A stretch of DNA of 64,000 nucleotides. Origin: CAVTWD01 sp963738325 (lineage in GTDB: Bacteria > Actinomycetota > Acidimicrobiia > Acidimicrobiales > Ilumatobacteraceae). The notes beneath the pieces were generated by a model that saw nothing but the letters and a program-made list of their open reading frames with translations, searched no databases and was not told where the DNA came from. The stretch spans positions 620,001-684,000 of the forward strand of contig CAVTWD010000001.1 of assembly GCA_963738325.1 (NCBI GenBank). The letters are read 5' to 3'. This document shows positions 22,801 through 31,900 of this stretch, in pieces. Numbering within the stretch: the stretch's first letter is position 1; each line of letters opens with the position of its first letter. Both the position numbers and the translations under genes were made by a program.

Positions 22801-23364
22801 TCAAGCGGCGTCGACCTCGATGCTCACCGGCACCGAGTTGGTGATGATGTCGAGCACCGCGGAACGCCGACGCGACTGCTCGACGATCTGGCGGAGCTTC
22901 TCCGGGTCGTCACCGCGCAGGGTGAAGCTGACCCTGATCTGCTCGTAGCCGTTGCGGACATCGTCGGACAGACCGAGGATGCCGAGGAGGTTGATGTCGC
23001 CCTCGACCGTGGAGGAGACCTCGGTGAGGTTGACGCCGCGGGCGGCGGCGACGTTGGCCAGTCCCGCGGTCAAGCAGGCGGCGAGCGCGTGCAACACGTA
23101 CTCGACGGGGGTGGGCCCGTTGTCAGTGCCGACGAGCACCGCGGGATGGTCGGCGTCGAAGGTCCACGGTTGCTGGTGCGTCATCTCCTGCATGGCGCCG
23201 TAGAAGCCGTGGATCGTCGACTGGTTGTGGGTGCCGTTCACCCACCGGTTGGTGGCCCGGAACTGGAACCGGGCGATGTCGGGGTTGGCCTTGACGGCGT
23301 CGATGGTGGCGAAGAGGGTCGCTGTGTCGACGCCGTTGCGGACCGGGTTCTCGGTGGTGGTCAT
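22801..23364 (-). CDS. OsmC-family protein
   Basis: A 187-residue member of the OsmC/Ohr superfamily, peroxide-metabolising proteins. The peroxidatic-type cysteine lies in VLHALAACLTAGLANVAA. The second cysteine of classic Ohr/OsmC is replaced in SRRRSAVLDIITNSVPV, as in the many OsmC-like proteins of unknown activity. The start ATG 23364 was preferred to the longer open frame (to 23472) because the extra residues do not resemble the family. It is codirectional with the two flavoproteins downstream (60 bp gap) and may protect against their reactive products. Confidence 0.88.
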   Translation of the reverse strand: MTTTENPVRNGVDTATLFATIDAVKANPDIARFQFRATNRWVNGTHNQSTIHGFYGAMQEMTHQQPWTFDADHPAVLVGTDNGPTPVEYVLHALAACLTAGLANVAAARGVNLTEVSSTVEGDINLLGILGLSDDVRNGYEQIRVSFTLRGDDPEKLRQIVEQSRRRSAVLDIITNSVPVSIEVDAA

Positions 23365-23508
23365 GTCAATGCTCCTTGGATGGTTTGGGGAACGTGCTCC
23401 GCGCTGCCGGTTCGGCCAGGCCTGGCCGGCACCACGTCGCACGGCCTCAGTCGATCGTTCGACCGAGACCAAGGTGGAGAAGGGTTCATCAGGGACGCTC
23501 CGGATGGG

Positions 23509-25629
23509 TCAGAAGAGCTCGGCGATCAGTTGGGCGGCGCGTGCGGCGGCGTCGATCTCCACGTCGCGGTAGCTCACGACCCGGCCGATGTTCTCGGCGA
23601 TGGCCGCCGCGAGGAGGTCGGGATCGGTGGTGGCGTAGTCCATGCACTGGCCGGCGCCGTAGCGATCGAGGCGATGGCGGACGTGGAAGCTCTGCTCGAA
23701 GTGATGGGCGAGGGGGAAGTAGAGGAAGGGTCGCTTGGCCGCGGCGAGCTCCATCGTGGTGGTGAGCCCGCCCTGCACGACGGCGAGGTCGCAGACGCAC
23801 AGGTGCCGGTACAAGCGGTCGACGTAGCCGTGGACCTCGAGGCCGGGGTACGTCGGGAAGATGGCCGGGTCGATGCGGGGACCGGCCACGGCCACCATCC
23901 GCAGGGCCGGCACCGCTCGCTTCGCCATCGGGTAGGACGCGATGACCTTCTCGAGCAGGGCCCGCCCGACCCCGCTCCCACCGACGGTCACGACGCACAC
24001 GAGCTCGTCCTCGCCGTATCCCAGCTCGGCCCGCCACGCCGGGCGCTCCTCCGCGGTCGGCGGCGTGAACCCCGTGACGTAGCCGGAGAACGAGAAGTTC
24101 GCCTCCGTCCAGTCGCGGATGGCGGGCAGCTCGCCGCCGAAGCCATCGGGGACGATGTCGTCAGGATTGCCGACGAAGATGGCGCGGTCGCGGATCCACG
24201 GGTAGCGAGCGATGTGCTCGATCATCTCCGCGTTGTAGTCCGTGGTCAGGAACTGCTCGTGGTCGCCGCCGTCGGGCATCGGGAGGAACCCGACGAAATC
24301 GGTGAGCCACACGTGCTGGCCTCGCTTCAGCTCGGGGTTCTCGTGCCAGAAGTGGTCCACCTCCCAGGCCTCGTCGCCGATCACCACGTCGTACAGGCCC
24401 TCTTCCACGACCTCCTGGAAGACCATGAAGTTGGCCAGCAGGATCTCGTCCATGCGCCGCAGCGCCTGGAAGCAGTGCAGGTCGTGCTCGCTGGCCTCCG
24501 ACGCGATGTGGGCCGACTCGTTGGCGAGCCAGCTGCTCGCGGGATGGACGTGCTGACCCTCGGCCTCGAGGACGGCGGTCACCGGGTGTTGCGCCAGCCA
24601 GTCGATCGCCAGGTCAGGCCGGAGGCGCTCGAGCTCCTTCGCCACCGCGACGTCACGGCGGGCGTGGCCGAGGCCGATCGGCGACGAGAGGTAGAGCGCC
24701 CGCTTCGGCCGGCTGAGGCCGCGTGACCAGACTGTCGCGTGCATCGGTGCCCCTGTCGTCTCCTCGATGAAGTCGATGATCAGGCGGTTGACCTTGACCG
24801 GGTCCCTCGCGTGGGGCAGGTGTCCGGATCCTTCGAGCACGACGAGCTCGCCACCGGTGAGCTCCGCGACGCGCCGACCCCTGGCGAGGGGCTGGCAGCT
24901 GTCATCGGACCCGTGGATCACGAGGACCGGGCAGTCCACCTTCCGGCAGAGCTCTTCGGCCGCGGTCGGGAAGCCCGGCGCGCCCCGGCCTTCGCGCTCG
25001 GCGATCATGGCCTCGACCTCGGTGTCCAGCGCCCATGACACCGTGTCCTCGTACTGCTTCGTGGAGTGGGGTTCAGGGAGTTGCTCGTCGAAGAAGAACT
25101 GCACCCACGACCGGTAGCCACCCTCCTGCCGCCAGAACCCGCGGTTGCGCATGCCCCAACCGGTGGCGTCGGGGCGTGCCGCCTGCCACTGGCGCTCGGG
25201 CTCGACGGTGTACGCGTGGGGCGGCTTGACCGCGATGCCCGGCGCAATGGCGACGACGCCCGCGATGCGACCGCTGTGGTCGGCGGCCAAGCCCAGCGCC
25301 CACGGCACCGCGTGGCAGTGAGCGACAACGACGGTCTGGGTGACACCGGCCGCGTCGAGCACGCTGACCAAGTCGGCTTCGATCTCGTCGGGTCCGTACA
25401 ACTCGCTCGCATGGGGCCGGTCGGAGCGACCCGTGCCGCGGCCATCGGTGGTGACGACGCCGACGTGGCGGGAGAGGTACGGGATCAGACCCTTCCACGA
25501 GCGCGCGTGCGTGATGGGGGAGGGCGGCACGAGGAGCACGGCCGTCGTGCTGTCGCCGTAGACCTCGTACGCCACCTTGACGCCGTTGCGCTCGACGAAG
25601 CCCTCGTGATCGGGGTAGCGGGCTCTCAT
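23509..25629 (-). CDS. Alpha/beta hydrolase fused to a UGT/MGT-type glycosyltransferase
   Basis: A 706-residue fusion. Residues 1-295 form an alpha/beta hydrolase with acid Asp in VIHGSDDSCQP (~242) and His270 in EGSGHLPHARDP. The nucleophile elbow reads AHCHA, with Cys105 where serine is expected. Residues ~308-706 are a GT-B glycosyltransferase: YLSSPIGLGHARRDVAVAKE at the N-terminal lobe, and VTVGGSGVGRALLEKVIASYP then VQGGLTTTMELAAAKRPFLY in the sugar-nucleotide lobe. It overlaps the preceding Ser-type hydrolase gene by ATGA and sits last in a TetR-led operon. A role in glycosylating or hydrolysing a small hydrophobic compound is inferred. No interruption is seen. Confidence 0.88.
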   Translation of the reverse strand: MRARYPDHEGFVERNGVKVAYEVYGDSTTAVLLVPPSPITHARSWKGLIPYLSRHVGVVTTDGRGTGRSDRPHASELYGPDEIEADLVSVLDAAGVTQTVVVAHCHAVPWALGLAADHSGRIAGVVAIAPGIAVKPPHAYTVEPERQWQAARPDATGWGMRNRGFWRQEGGYRSWVQFFFDEQLPEPHSTKQYEDTVSWALDTEVEAMIAEREGRGAPGFPTAAEELCRKVDCPVLVIHGSDDSCQPLARGRRVAELTGGELVVLEGSGHLPHARDPVKVNRLIIDFIEETTGAPMHATVWSRGLSRPKRALYLSSPIGLGHARRDVAVAKELERLRPDLAIDWLAQHPVTAVLEAEGQHVHPASSWLANESAHIASEASEHDLHCFQALRRMDEILLANFMVFQEVVEEGLYDVVIGDEAWEVDHFWHENPELKRGQHVWLTDFVGFLPMPDGGDHEQFLTTDYNAEMIEHIARYPWIRDRAIFVGNPDDIVPDGFGGELPAIRDWTEANFSFSGYVTGFTPPTAEERPAWRAELGYGEDELVCVVTVGGSGVGRALLEKVIASYPMAKRAVPALRMVAVAGPRIDPAIFPTYPGLEVHGYVDRLYRHLCVCDLAVVQGGLTTTMELAAAKRPFLYFPLAHHFEQSFHVRHRLDRYGAGQCMDYATTDPDLLAAAIAENIGRVVSYRDVEIDAAARAAQLIAELF

Positions 25630-26492
25630 CGGGCGATCCGATCGATGAACTGCTTCACCACCAGGTTGACCTGGACCGGGTCGCGGACGTGGGGCCAGTG
25701 GCCGCCTCCGGCGATCGTCACCAGCGCGCCGCCTGAGTGCGCGGCCAGCGCCTCCGCTTCGTCGTGTGCACGTATCGCATCATCGGAGCCATGGATCACG
25801 AGGACCGGGCAACGCAGCTTCGCCACCAGGGCCAAGGCCGAGGCGGTGTCACATCCGTGGAGCCCTCGCTCGGTCGCGGTAAGGGTGTCGGCATCGGTCT
25901 CGAGCGCCCAGTCGACGCCGTCCTCGAACGGCTTCGTCGAGTGCGGCTCGGTGAAGAGCTGGGACATGAAGAACTTCACGTAGTCGGCGTAGTTCGTCCT
26001 CCAGAAGTGGGCGTTGTGGCGCTGCCAACCGGTGGGCTGGTCGATCACCGCCTCGAACCGTGCGGCCCGGCGCTCCTCGCCCTGGGCGGCCAATCGGGCC
26101 GCGGCGCCGATGAAGACCGTGCCGAGCACTCGATCGGGATGCTCGGCGCAGAGGCGCAAGGCCCACAGGGCGCCGCGTGAGACGCTCAGCAGGGCGGCGC
26201 GCTCGGTGCCGGTGGCGTCCATCACGGCAACAGCGTCCGCGGCGAACTCGACGTCGGTGTACGCCGAGGGGTCTGCCGGCCGTCCGGAGCGGCCGTTGCC
26301 ACGGCCGTCGAAGGCCACGACGCGGAAGTGGCGGGCGAGGTAGGGGAGCTGCAGCTTCCACTGGCGCGAGTGCACGAGCGACCAGGTCGGCAGCAACAAG
26401 ATCGTCGGCGCGCCCTCGCCGTAACACTCGAAGTGGATCGCCACGCCGTCGCGGGTGACGTCGCCGCTGGCTTGCGGGTGGGCGGCCCTCAT
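25626..26492 (-). CDS. Alpha/beta hydrolase with serine nucleophile
   Basis: A 288-residue alpha/beta hydrolase paralogous to the N-terminal domain of the next gene product (shared EPHSTK and WALET/WALDT elements and the same VIHGSDD acid motif). The nucleophile is Ser105 in LLSVSRGALWAL, exactly the position that is Cys in the fusion protein. Acid in VIHGSDDAIRAH and His in GGGHWPHVRDPVQ complete the triad. It overlaps both neighbours by 4 bp (ATGA), giving a three-gene operon: TetR, this hydrolase, then the fusion. Substrate is unknown. Confidence 0.87.
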   Translation of the reverse strand: MRAAHPQASGDVTRDGVAIHFECYGEGAPTILLLPTWSLVHSRQWKLQLPYLARHFRVVAFDGRGNGRSGRPADPSAYTDVEFAADAVAVMDATGTERAALLSVSRGALWALRLCAEHPDRVLGTVFIGAAARLAAQGEERRAARFEAVIDQPTGWQRHNAHFWRTNYADYVKFFMSQLFTEPHSTKPFEDGVDWALETDADTLTATERGLHGCDTASALALVAKLRCPVLVIHGSDDAIRAHDEAEALAAHSGGALVTIAGGGHWPHVRDPVQVNLVVKQFIDRIAR

Positions 26493-27103
26493 CCCTTCCG
26501 CCCCTTCGGCTTGGGCGGCTCCTCCAGTGTCCTCAGCACGTCGCCGACCTTGCGCAGGGCAGAACGGGCGGCGACCACGGAGTCGTCGAGGCCGAGGAGG
26601 ACGACCGTTTCCGCTCCGAGGAAGGGCAGGGCGGCGAGGGCGGCGACCTCCTCTGGTGAGAACGGCCCCAGGGTGCCGAAGCGCTTCTCGGCGCGGCGGG
26701 CCACCTCGGTCAGCAGATCGAACCAGCCCCGCACCTGGGCCACGACGGCCCCGGCGATCTCGTCGTTCGACCAGCCCGCCGCCGTCATCTCCATGAGCAC
26801 CCGGACGTACCCCGACTCGAGGTCGTCGTCGAAGTAGTCGCAGGCCTGCTCCCACTGCTTCCACAGCGGCATCTCGCTGCTGTACATGGCCGCCTGCCGA
26901 TCGAGGCGATGGCGGTTCTCCTGGTCGAGCAGCTCGAGGACCAGGTTCTGCTTCGACCCGAAGTGGTAGTGGATCTGGCTCAGGGGGACGCCCGCCGCCT
27001 CGGCGATGGCGCGCGTCGAGAGGTTGGCGTACCCCGCTTCCAGCAGGGCGCTCTTGGCCGCGACCAGGATCCGCTGCCGGGTCTCGAGCTCCACGGGCAC
27101 CAC
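26489..27103 (-). CDS. TetR-family transcriptional regulator
   Basis: A 204-residue regulator. Residues ~7-55 form the helix-turn-helix domain (RQRILVAAKSALLEAGYANL, STRAIAEAAGVPLSQIHYHF), and the ligand-binding domain follows with ANLSTRA-linked helices and FDDDLESGYVRVLMEMTAAG. It is the first gene of the operon with the two hydrolase genes and probably controls it autogenously in response to a hydrolase substrate or product. The GTG start 27103 is the first available. The upstream region 27104-27190 would hold the promoter and operator. Confidence 0.88.
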   Translation of the reverse strand: MVPVELETRQRILVAAKSALLEAGYANLSTRAIAEAAGVPLSQIHYHFGSKQNLVLELLDQENRHRLDRQAAMYSSEMPLWKQWEQACDYFDDDLESGYVRVLMEMTAAGWSNDEIAGAVVAQVRGWFDLLTEVARRAEKRFGTLGPFSPEEVAALAALPFLGAETVVLLGLDDSVVAARSALRKVGDVLRTLEEPPKPKGRKG

Positions 27104-27189
27104 ACCACCTCTCCACGATTCGGACGGGACCGGACCGCCCCCGGCGGCTCTCGGTCGATCGACCGAATGATGAGCGGTCGGCCGTCACT

Positions 27190-28517
27190 TGTCAAGGCCT
27201 GATTCGATCGGGTCCAGCTCGGGGCCGTGGCCGTGAAGTGCCAGGGGTCGTCCAGCGCGGACGGCGTTACCGGTGGGAAGATGAAAATGGTCTTCGTCAG
27301 GTTGCCGGCCCCCGCGATCTGTTCGAGCTCCCAACGGACGCCGTCAGTGGCCCCGAGCACCATGGCTATTGCCCGGGCTTCCGCCATGCGCTGGGTCACG
27401 CCCGCCCGCCACTCGTCGTCCGCCAGGCGGTCGCGGGCGGCGCCGAGTGACGACACGGGCCGACCAGGTCGACCGATGGCAACGACGGGACCGTACGGTG
27501 CGAGCTCCCAGGCCACCGCCTCCTCGAACGGATCGGACCCACGGGCCAGGAAGAGCTCGAGGAACGGCCGCCGCGCTGTGAGGACCGCGGGGACGGGTAG
27601 CGCGTCGTCATCGAACGAGCGCAGGTAGAGGATGGGCGGGGGGCGGTCGCGCTGTCGTTGACGCGCCGCGCTGGTGCGGGCCCAGGCGACGGCGAGGAGG
27701 CACACCGCCGTGGTGAACACGAGGGCGAGAAGGATGGAGCGCGTCGTCGAGGGGAAGAAGTAAGGGGCCGTCCCTCCTGCTGGTAGGAGCGCCGCTTGCA
27801 TCTGGGCCGACGCGTCGACCGCGGCCTCCAGCGCGGCAGCGCTCGCGGGCCCCACGGCGGGGGCCAGGACGGCGACCGTCGCCACGTACGGGCCGCGCCG
27901 GAACACGACGCCATAGGCGGCCGGATCCTGGAAGCGGAAGCCGATCGTGTCCTTGACGAGCCGGACCTGACGGCGCTCGGTGATCCCGCCGAGTTCGCGG
28001 TAGCCGCCCAGCTGCGTTGCGGCGAACTGGCTGAAGGGCTGCTTGGTCAGGGACACGATGACGAAGCTGGTGGAGCCGGCCTGGGAAGACCCGATGGCGG
28101 GTCGGCGCGCCGTCGAGCAGATCGATGACCCGTTGGCTGCGCGAGATGGCGCGGAGGTCGTCGAAGGTCTGGTCCAGCGATGCCGTGTCGACGATGACGA
28201 ACCCGGAGCCGGGCGGCACCCCCAGCAGCAGCCGGTCGAGCGCGGCGTCATCCGGTGTGGCAGGTGACGGTCGGGAGCTGGGGGGCGGCCCGCCGTCGTG
28301 GGCCTGTTGCCTCCTCGCCACGTCGAGAGCGAACGGTGCCGTGTCGGCCACCGACCGAGGAGAGCTCAGGATCAGGGTGAAGACGTGGCGAGCGCTGCCG
28401 AAGACGATCGTCGAGCAATGCGCAGTCGGCGTCGCGGGCGCCCGCGGGTGACCACGACAGCAGGGCACGGAAGGCGAGGCCGGCGAAGGTGAGCCAACGA
28501 CGGCCGGTTGTGGTCAT
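27190..28517 (-). CDS. Uncharacterised membrane-anchored protein, frameshifted
   Basis: Three frames together give one protein: MTTTGRRWLTFAGLAFRALL at the start, a middle part (GFVIVDTASLDQTFDDLRAI) after a shift near 28455, and the rest after a second shift near 28110 (FVIVSLTKQPFSQFAATQLG). One transmembrane helix is clear (SILLALVFTTAVCLLAVAWA). Behind it is a soluble domain with ILYLRSFDDDALPVP, PYGPVVAIGRPG, LGAARDRLADDEW and WELEQI. Actinobacterial proteins with this LYLRSF-D-D domain are known only as hypothetical; the fold looks alpha/beta. The C-terminal end is uncertain because the frame runs on into the TetR gene. Function is unknown. Confidence 0.55.
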
Positions 28518-28560
28518 GACAGAAAGAGTGCCGCATCAGGGCGTGGATACGTCCGGCTGA

Positions 28561-29439
28561 TCAGGAGAGCCGAGCCCGATTGGCCGGCACCCGTTCCGGA
28601 GCCTCGAACGACGGGGCGGTGCGGCTCAGGAACACGACACCGAGGATCATCACGACGAACCCGAGCACGCCGGCGGTGACGCGGAACGGCGCGGGGGTGA
28701 AGTGCTCGCCGTAGAGCCAGATGCCGAGCACGATGCTGACGAAGGGATCGACGATCACCATGATCGGCTGGGACACGGCCAGTGGCCCGTGGTGGAGGGC
28801 GGCCTGCGTCATCACAGTGCCGACGATGCCGGCGACGAGGACGCCGTAGATCGCCCCGTGCTCGAAGATGGCTACGAACCCCTGGCTGTCCGCCACGTCG
28901 GTGGTCGACTTGATGAACACGGCCATGGTGGCCCAGACGATCCCCGATGCGCCGCCATAGAGAGCGGCCCGCTTCACCGGCGAGCCTCCCCTCGCCAGCA
29001 AGGTGAAGATGGCGACGAGGCCGCCCGTGGTCACGAGGACCGGCAACCAAGCGCCGGTGGTGGGCGAAGGGTGGCCGCCTTGCGGCTCGGACATGACCAG
29101 GAAGACGGCGAGACCGGCCGAGGTCGCGCCCGCCGAGGCCCAAGCCGCCCCCGTCACGGCGCGGCGGAGCCAGAGGCGGCCGATGACGAGTGAGAAGACC
29201 AGCTCGGTCACCAGGATCGACTGGACCACCGAGATCCGTCCGTTGTAGAGCGCGAGCGCCTGGAACGCGAACGCGCCGAGGAGGGCCCCGACGCCGAGCA
29301 GCCAGAGGGGGTTTCGAACGAGGTAGAGGGCGAGGCGCCAACCCTTGTCCTTGGCCGGCGCGGCCGTGCTGGCCACGTGCTGGGTCACGACGTTCAGGGC
29401 ATTCGAGAACGCGGCCACGAGCGCGAAGAGAGCACTCAC
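28561..29439 (-). CDS. DMT-superfamily (EamA-like) membrane transporter
   Basis: A 292-residue protein made almost entirely of hydrophobic helices, about nine to ten, in two halves typical of drug/metabolite transporters. Examples are ALFALVAAFSNALNVVTQHV, LWLLGVGALLGAFAFQALAL, VTELVFSLVIGRLWL and GVLGFVVMILGVVFL. The GTG start at 29439 places the first helix at the very N-terminus; the frame continues upstream without membrane character. Substrate unknown. It stands alone, between the uncharacterised membrane protein and a region of gene fragments. Confidence 0.82.
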   Translation of the reverse strand: MSALFALVAAFSNALNVVTQHVASTAAPAKDKGWRLALYLVRNPLWLLGVGALLGAFAFQALALYNGRISVVQSILVTELVFSLVIGRLWLRRAVTGAAWASAGATSAGLAVFLVMSEPQGGHPSPTTGAWLPVLVTTGGLVAIFTLLARGGSPVKRAALYGGASGIVWATMAVFIKSTTDVADSQGFVAIFEHGAIYGVLVAGIVGTVMTQAALHHGPLAVSQPIMVIVDPFVSIVLGIWLYGEHFTPAPFRVTAGVLGFVVMILGVVFLSRTAPSFEAPERVPANRARLS

Positions 29440-29621
29440 GGGCGATCCCCGGTGCCGGCACTCGCAACGGTGGCCAGTGGCAATGCACGCGCTCCCTATT
29501 CGGGCTGGGGCGATCATGCTCGCTCGGGCGGGGGTCTTCCCACACCGTCAGGGAGCAGAGGGGCTGAGCGCGATGAAGGGTCGTCCGAGGCACGCTGGTG
29601 CCGGCTGCGGCGGCGCTCCAT

Positions 29622-29771
29622 AGGAGCGTGGACCAGGGCCAGGAGGTGGGGAGCGGAGATCGTGAGCTGGCCCTCCTGACCAACGTTCAGGAAGCCGGCC
29701 CGGCCCGAAACAGCGGCACCGGTCGCGACGACGAGGATGGGGATCGCCTCGTTCAGGGTCTGCGACCATGA
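29622..29771 (-). pseudogene. Fragment of a nucleoside/simple-sugar ABC transporter permease
   Basis: About 50 residues (SWSQTLNEAIPILVVATGAA, VSGRAGFLNVGQEGQLTI) match the conserved segment of YufP/RbsC-like permeases, in which RAGLFNIGAEGQL is characteristic. Neither the N- nor the C-terminal helices are recognisable around it. It appears to be an isolated remnant of a BMP-family transporter gene, by real decay or by assembly loss. Confidence 0.55.
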
Positions 29772-29850
29772 CTCGGCTGAGCCGACGCTGGCCGGGTGTC
29801 GTCGCGAATGCGGCAAGCCCGCCGTTCGGTTGCCCGTAGCAGGCTCAGCG

Positions 29851-30111
29851 CTAGTCGTCGAGGAGGCCGCCGAACAGGAGGCAGGTGCCACAACCGAGGC
29901 AGGCGCCACTCCCTTGCACCGAGCCATCCTGGCGAAGCGTCCGCGGGCAGGGGGCGCCGGTCGGAGTGGCATACGCCCACTCGGATGTCGGCGGGCGCTG
30001 TGTCCCCTCATCGCTCACGACCCGATCGTGCACAGCGGTGACGGCCACGGACAGGGACTTTCGTCCCTGACCGGCCCAGGTCGGCTCGAGGGCCAGGTCG
30101 CCTCCTGACAA
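29851..30111 (-). CDS. Small cysteine-containing hypothetical protein
   Basis: An open frame for 86 residues ending GSGACLGCGTCLLFGGLLDD, with a cluster of cysteines (C-x2-C-x2-C) and an upstream PCPRTLRQDG. The cysteine spacing could suggest metal binding, but no family is recognised. It may equally be a chance frame in GC-rich DNA; coding is not certain. It lies between the permease fragment and the dehydrogenase gene. Confidence 0.25.
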   Translation of the reverse strand: MSGGDLALEPTWAGQGRKSLSVAVTAVHDRVVSDEGTQRPPTSEWAYATPTGAPCPRTLRQDGSVQGSGACLGCGTCLLFGGLLDD

Positions 30112-30267
30112 TCCCGGGCGCTCTCCGAGGAGCCGACGTGTCGACGCGAGACCATCCGACCTCGACTCCGCCCCACGCGGCGTCGTCTATGGTCGCAGGC
30201 CGCTGGCGTCGAAGGCGCATGGCCAGGCCGGCAAGTCCCACCGCGAGATCGTCGAGAGGTGCAAAGG

Positions 30268-31218
30268 ATGAGAGCTTGGCAGTTCACCAACACCCACGAG
30301 CCGCTCGTGCTCAACGAGGTGGACGAGCCACGGGCTGGCGCCGACGAGGTCGTCATCGACATCAAGTCGGCGGGGCTGTGCCACTCCGACGTCGGCATGC
30401 TCGACGACGAGGGCTGGCTGCCGTACGTCGCGAAGCGGCCGATCACCATCGGTCACGAGATCGCCGGCGTCATCGCCGAGGTTGGCGATGACGTGACCGA
30501 CTGGAGCGTGGGCGATCGCGTGGGTGTGTGTCCTTCGGTCGCGGCCGGTGTGCCCGGTTATGGCCGTGACGGCGGGTACACGTCCAAGGTGTCCATCGAC
30601 CAAGGGGCGCTCGTGCGGATCCCGGAGAGCGTGTCGTTCGCGCTCGGTGCGGCCGGCACCGACGCGGGGATGACATCGCATCACGCGGTGATCACCACGG
30701 GAGGCATATCCGCCGGCGACAAGCTCGGCATCATCGGGCTCGGTGGCCTCGGCCAGATCGGAGCCCGCATCGGCGTCCTTGCCGGAGCCGAGGTGTACGT
30801 GGCCGAGATCAACGAGAAGGTCTGGCGCTTGGCCGAGGAGATCGGTGCCGCCCGCGTGACTCGCTCGATCACCGACTTCGCCGAGCTCGAGCTGGACGTG
30901 ATCATCGACTTCGCCGGCTTCGGCACGACGACAGCCGAGGCCATCGAAACCGTGCGGCGAGGCGGTCGCGTGGTGCAGGTGGGCATGGGCGTGCTGGAGG
31001 CGACCATCAGCACGAAAGTGCTCATCATGAGCGAGGTCACCCTCGTGGGCTCGATGGGCGGCACGAAGGAAGACGTCGCCGGCGTCTACGCCTACTGCGC
31101 CACGGGCAAGCTCACCCCGGCGGTCACGGAGATCACGTTCGACGAGATCCCGGACGGGCTGGCGCGCCTGCGACGCGGCGAGGTCGTCGGTCGCCTCGTG
31201 GCCAAGATCGCCGACTGA
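30268..31218 (+). CDS. Zinc-type alcohol dehydrogenase-like oxidoreductase
   Basis: A 316-residue medium-chain dehydrogenase. The N-terminal GroES-like domain has the catalytic zinc Cys in SAGLCHSDVGML and His-Glu in ITIGHEIAGVIAEVGD. The Rossmann domain has IIGLGGLGQIGARIGVLAGA. The usual structural-zinc loop with four cysteines is missing (CPSVAAGVPGYGRDGGYT), so it is shorter than classic ADH. ATG 30268 has GAGAGG eight bases upstream; GTG 30259 is less well placed. It would reduce or oxidise an alcohol/aldehyde pair using a nicotinamide cofactor. Confidence 0.88.
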   Translation: MRAWQFTNTHEPLVLNEVDEPRAGADEVVIDIKSAGLCHSDVGMLDDEGWLPYVAKRPITIGHEIAGVIAEVGDDVTDWSVGDRVGVCPSVAAGVPGYGRDGGYTSKVSIDQGALVRIPESVSFALGAAGTDAGMTSHHAVITTGGISAGDKLGIIGLGGLGQIGARIGVLAGAEVYVAEINEKVWRLAEEIGAARVTRSITDFAELELDVIIDFAGFGTTTAEAIETVRRGGRVVQVGMGVLEATISTKVLIMSEVTLVGSMGGTKEDVAGVYAYCATGKLTPAVTEITFDEIPDGLARLRRGEVVGRLVAKIAD

Positions 31219-31333
31219 CGACCCGCGGACGCCTGCCCCGCAGGCCGAACTCCTCGCCAACGACGCCGGTGCCGCAAACCTGATCTCCGCGCCAATGACG
31301 CACTCGAACCGGACGGCCAGATGCCGGCGGGCG

Positions 31334-31695
31334 CTATTCGCCGGTGAGCCCGTCCACCGCCTCCCGCAGTAGATCGGCATGGCCGTTATGCCGCGCGTAC
31401 TCCTCGATCATGTGGCACACGATCCATCGCAGGCTGGGGGATCCCACGGGGGCTCCCGGTCTCGCCCGTGCAGCCATCGAGAGAACCAGTCGGCCTCGAC
31501 GTAGGCAAGGTGTTTGAGCAACCCGCCCAGGCTCATCGACGAGGCGGCGACGGTCGCCCGCAGACCCGCCGCGTCGACGCCCGAGCGTTTCCAGGCCAAC
31601 GTGGCCCGCTGGTACTCGAGGAAGCCGAGGAGGGTGGCGGTCTCGTCGGCCGCGAGGGGAGGCTCCGGCCGGCCCTGCTCGTCCAGATCGGTCAT
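31334..31695 (-). pseudogene. DinB/DUF664-family protein with internal deletion
   Basis: The N-terminal half (PPLAADETATLLGFLEYQRA, LKHLAYVEADWFSRWL) and the C-terminal end in another frame (SLRWIVCHMIEEYARHNGHA, DLLREAVDGLTGE) belong to the DUF664 branch of DinB-like four-helix proteins. These typically bind metal and in actinobacteria may use mycothiol. About 50 residues between REPPWDPP and LRWIV are missing and the frame changes near 31440. The histidines of the C-terminal helix are intact. Deletion or assembly error cannot be separated from sequence alone. Confidence 0.7.
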
Positions 31696-31900
31696 GGCGG
31701 GCGAACCTATCGCCGAGCCGGCCGGCACGGATCGTTTCGCCGAGAAGGCCTGCCGCGGGTCAGCCGTGAGGCCCACGCGGCGACAGGGGGAGCACTGCCG
31801 GCCCCGCTGCCGCCCCCGAGCCCTCAGGCGTCACCCCTTCAGCGCTCGGATGAAGCCGTTGCCGGCCGCCGCGGGGAGCCGCATCCGACGGGCGATCAGC

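Noticed and set aside
21505..24726. A 1073-codon plus-strand open frame antisense to the FMO, osmC and fusion genes
   Set aside because: It crosses three well-identified minus-strand genes and consists of Gly/Val/Arg/Asp-rich shadow translation with no domain. In GC-rich DNA such long antisense frames are expected.
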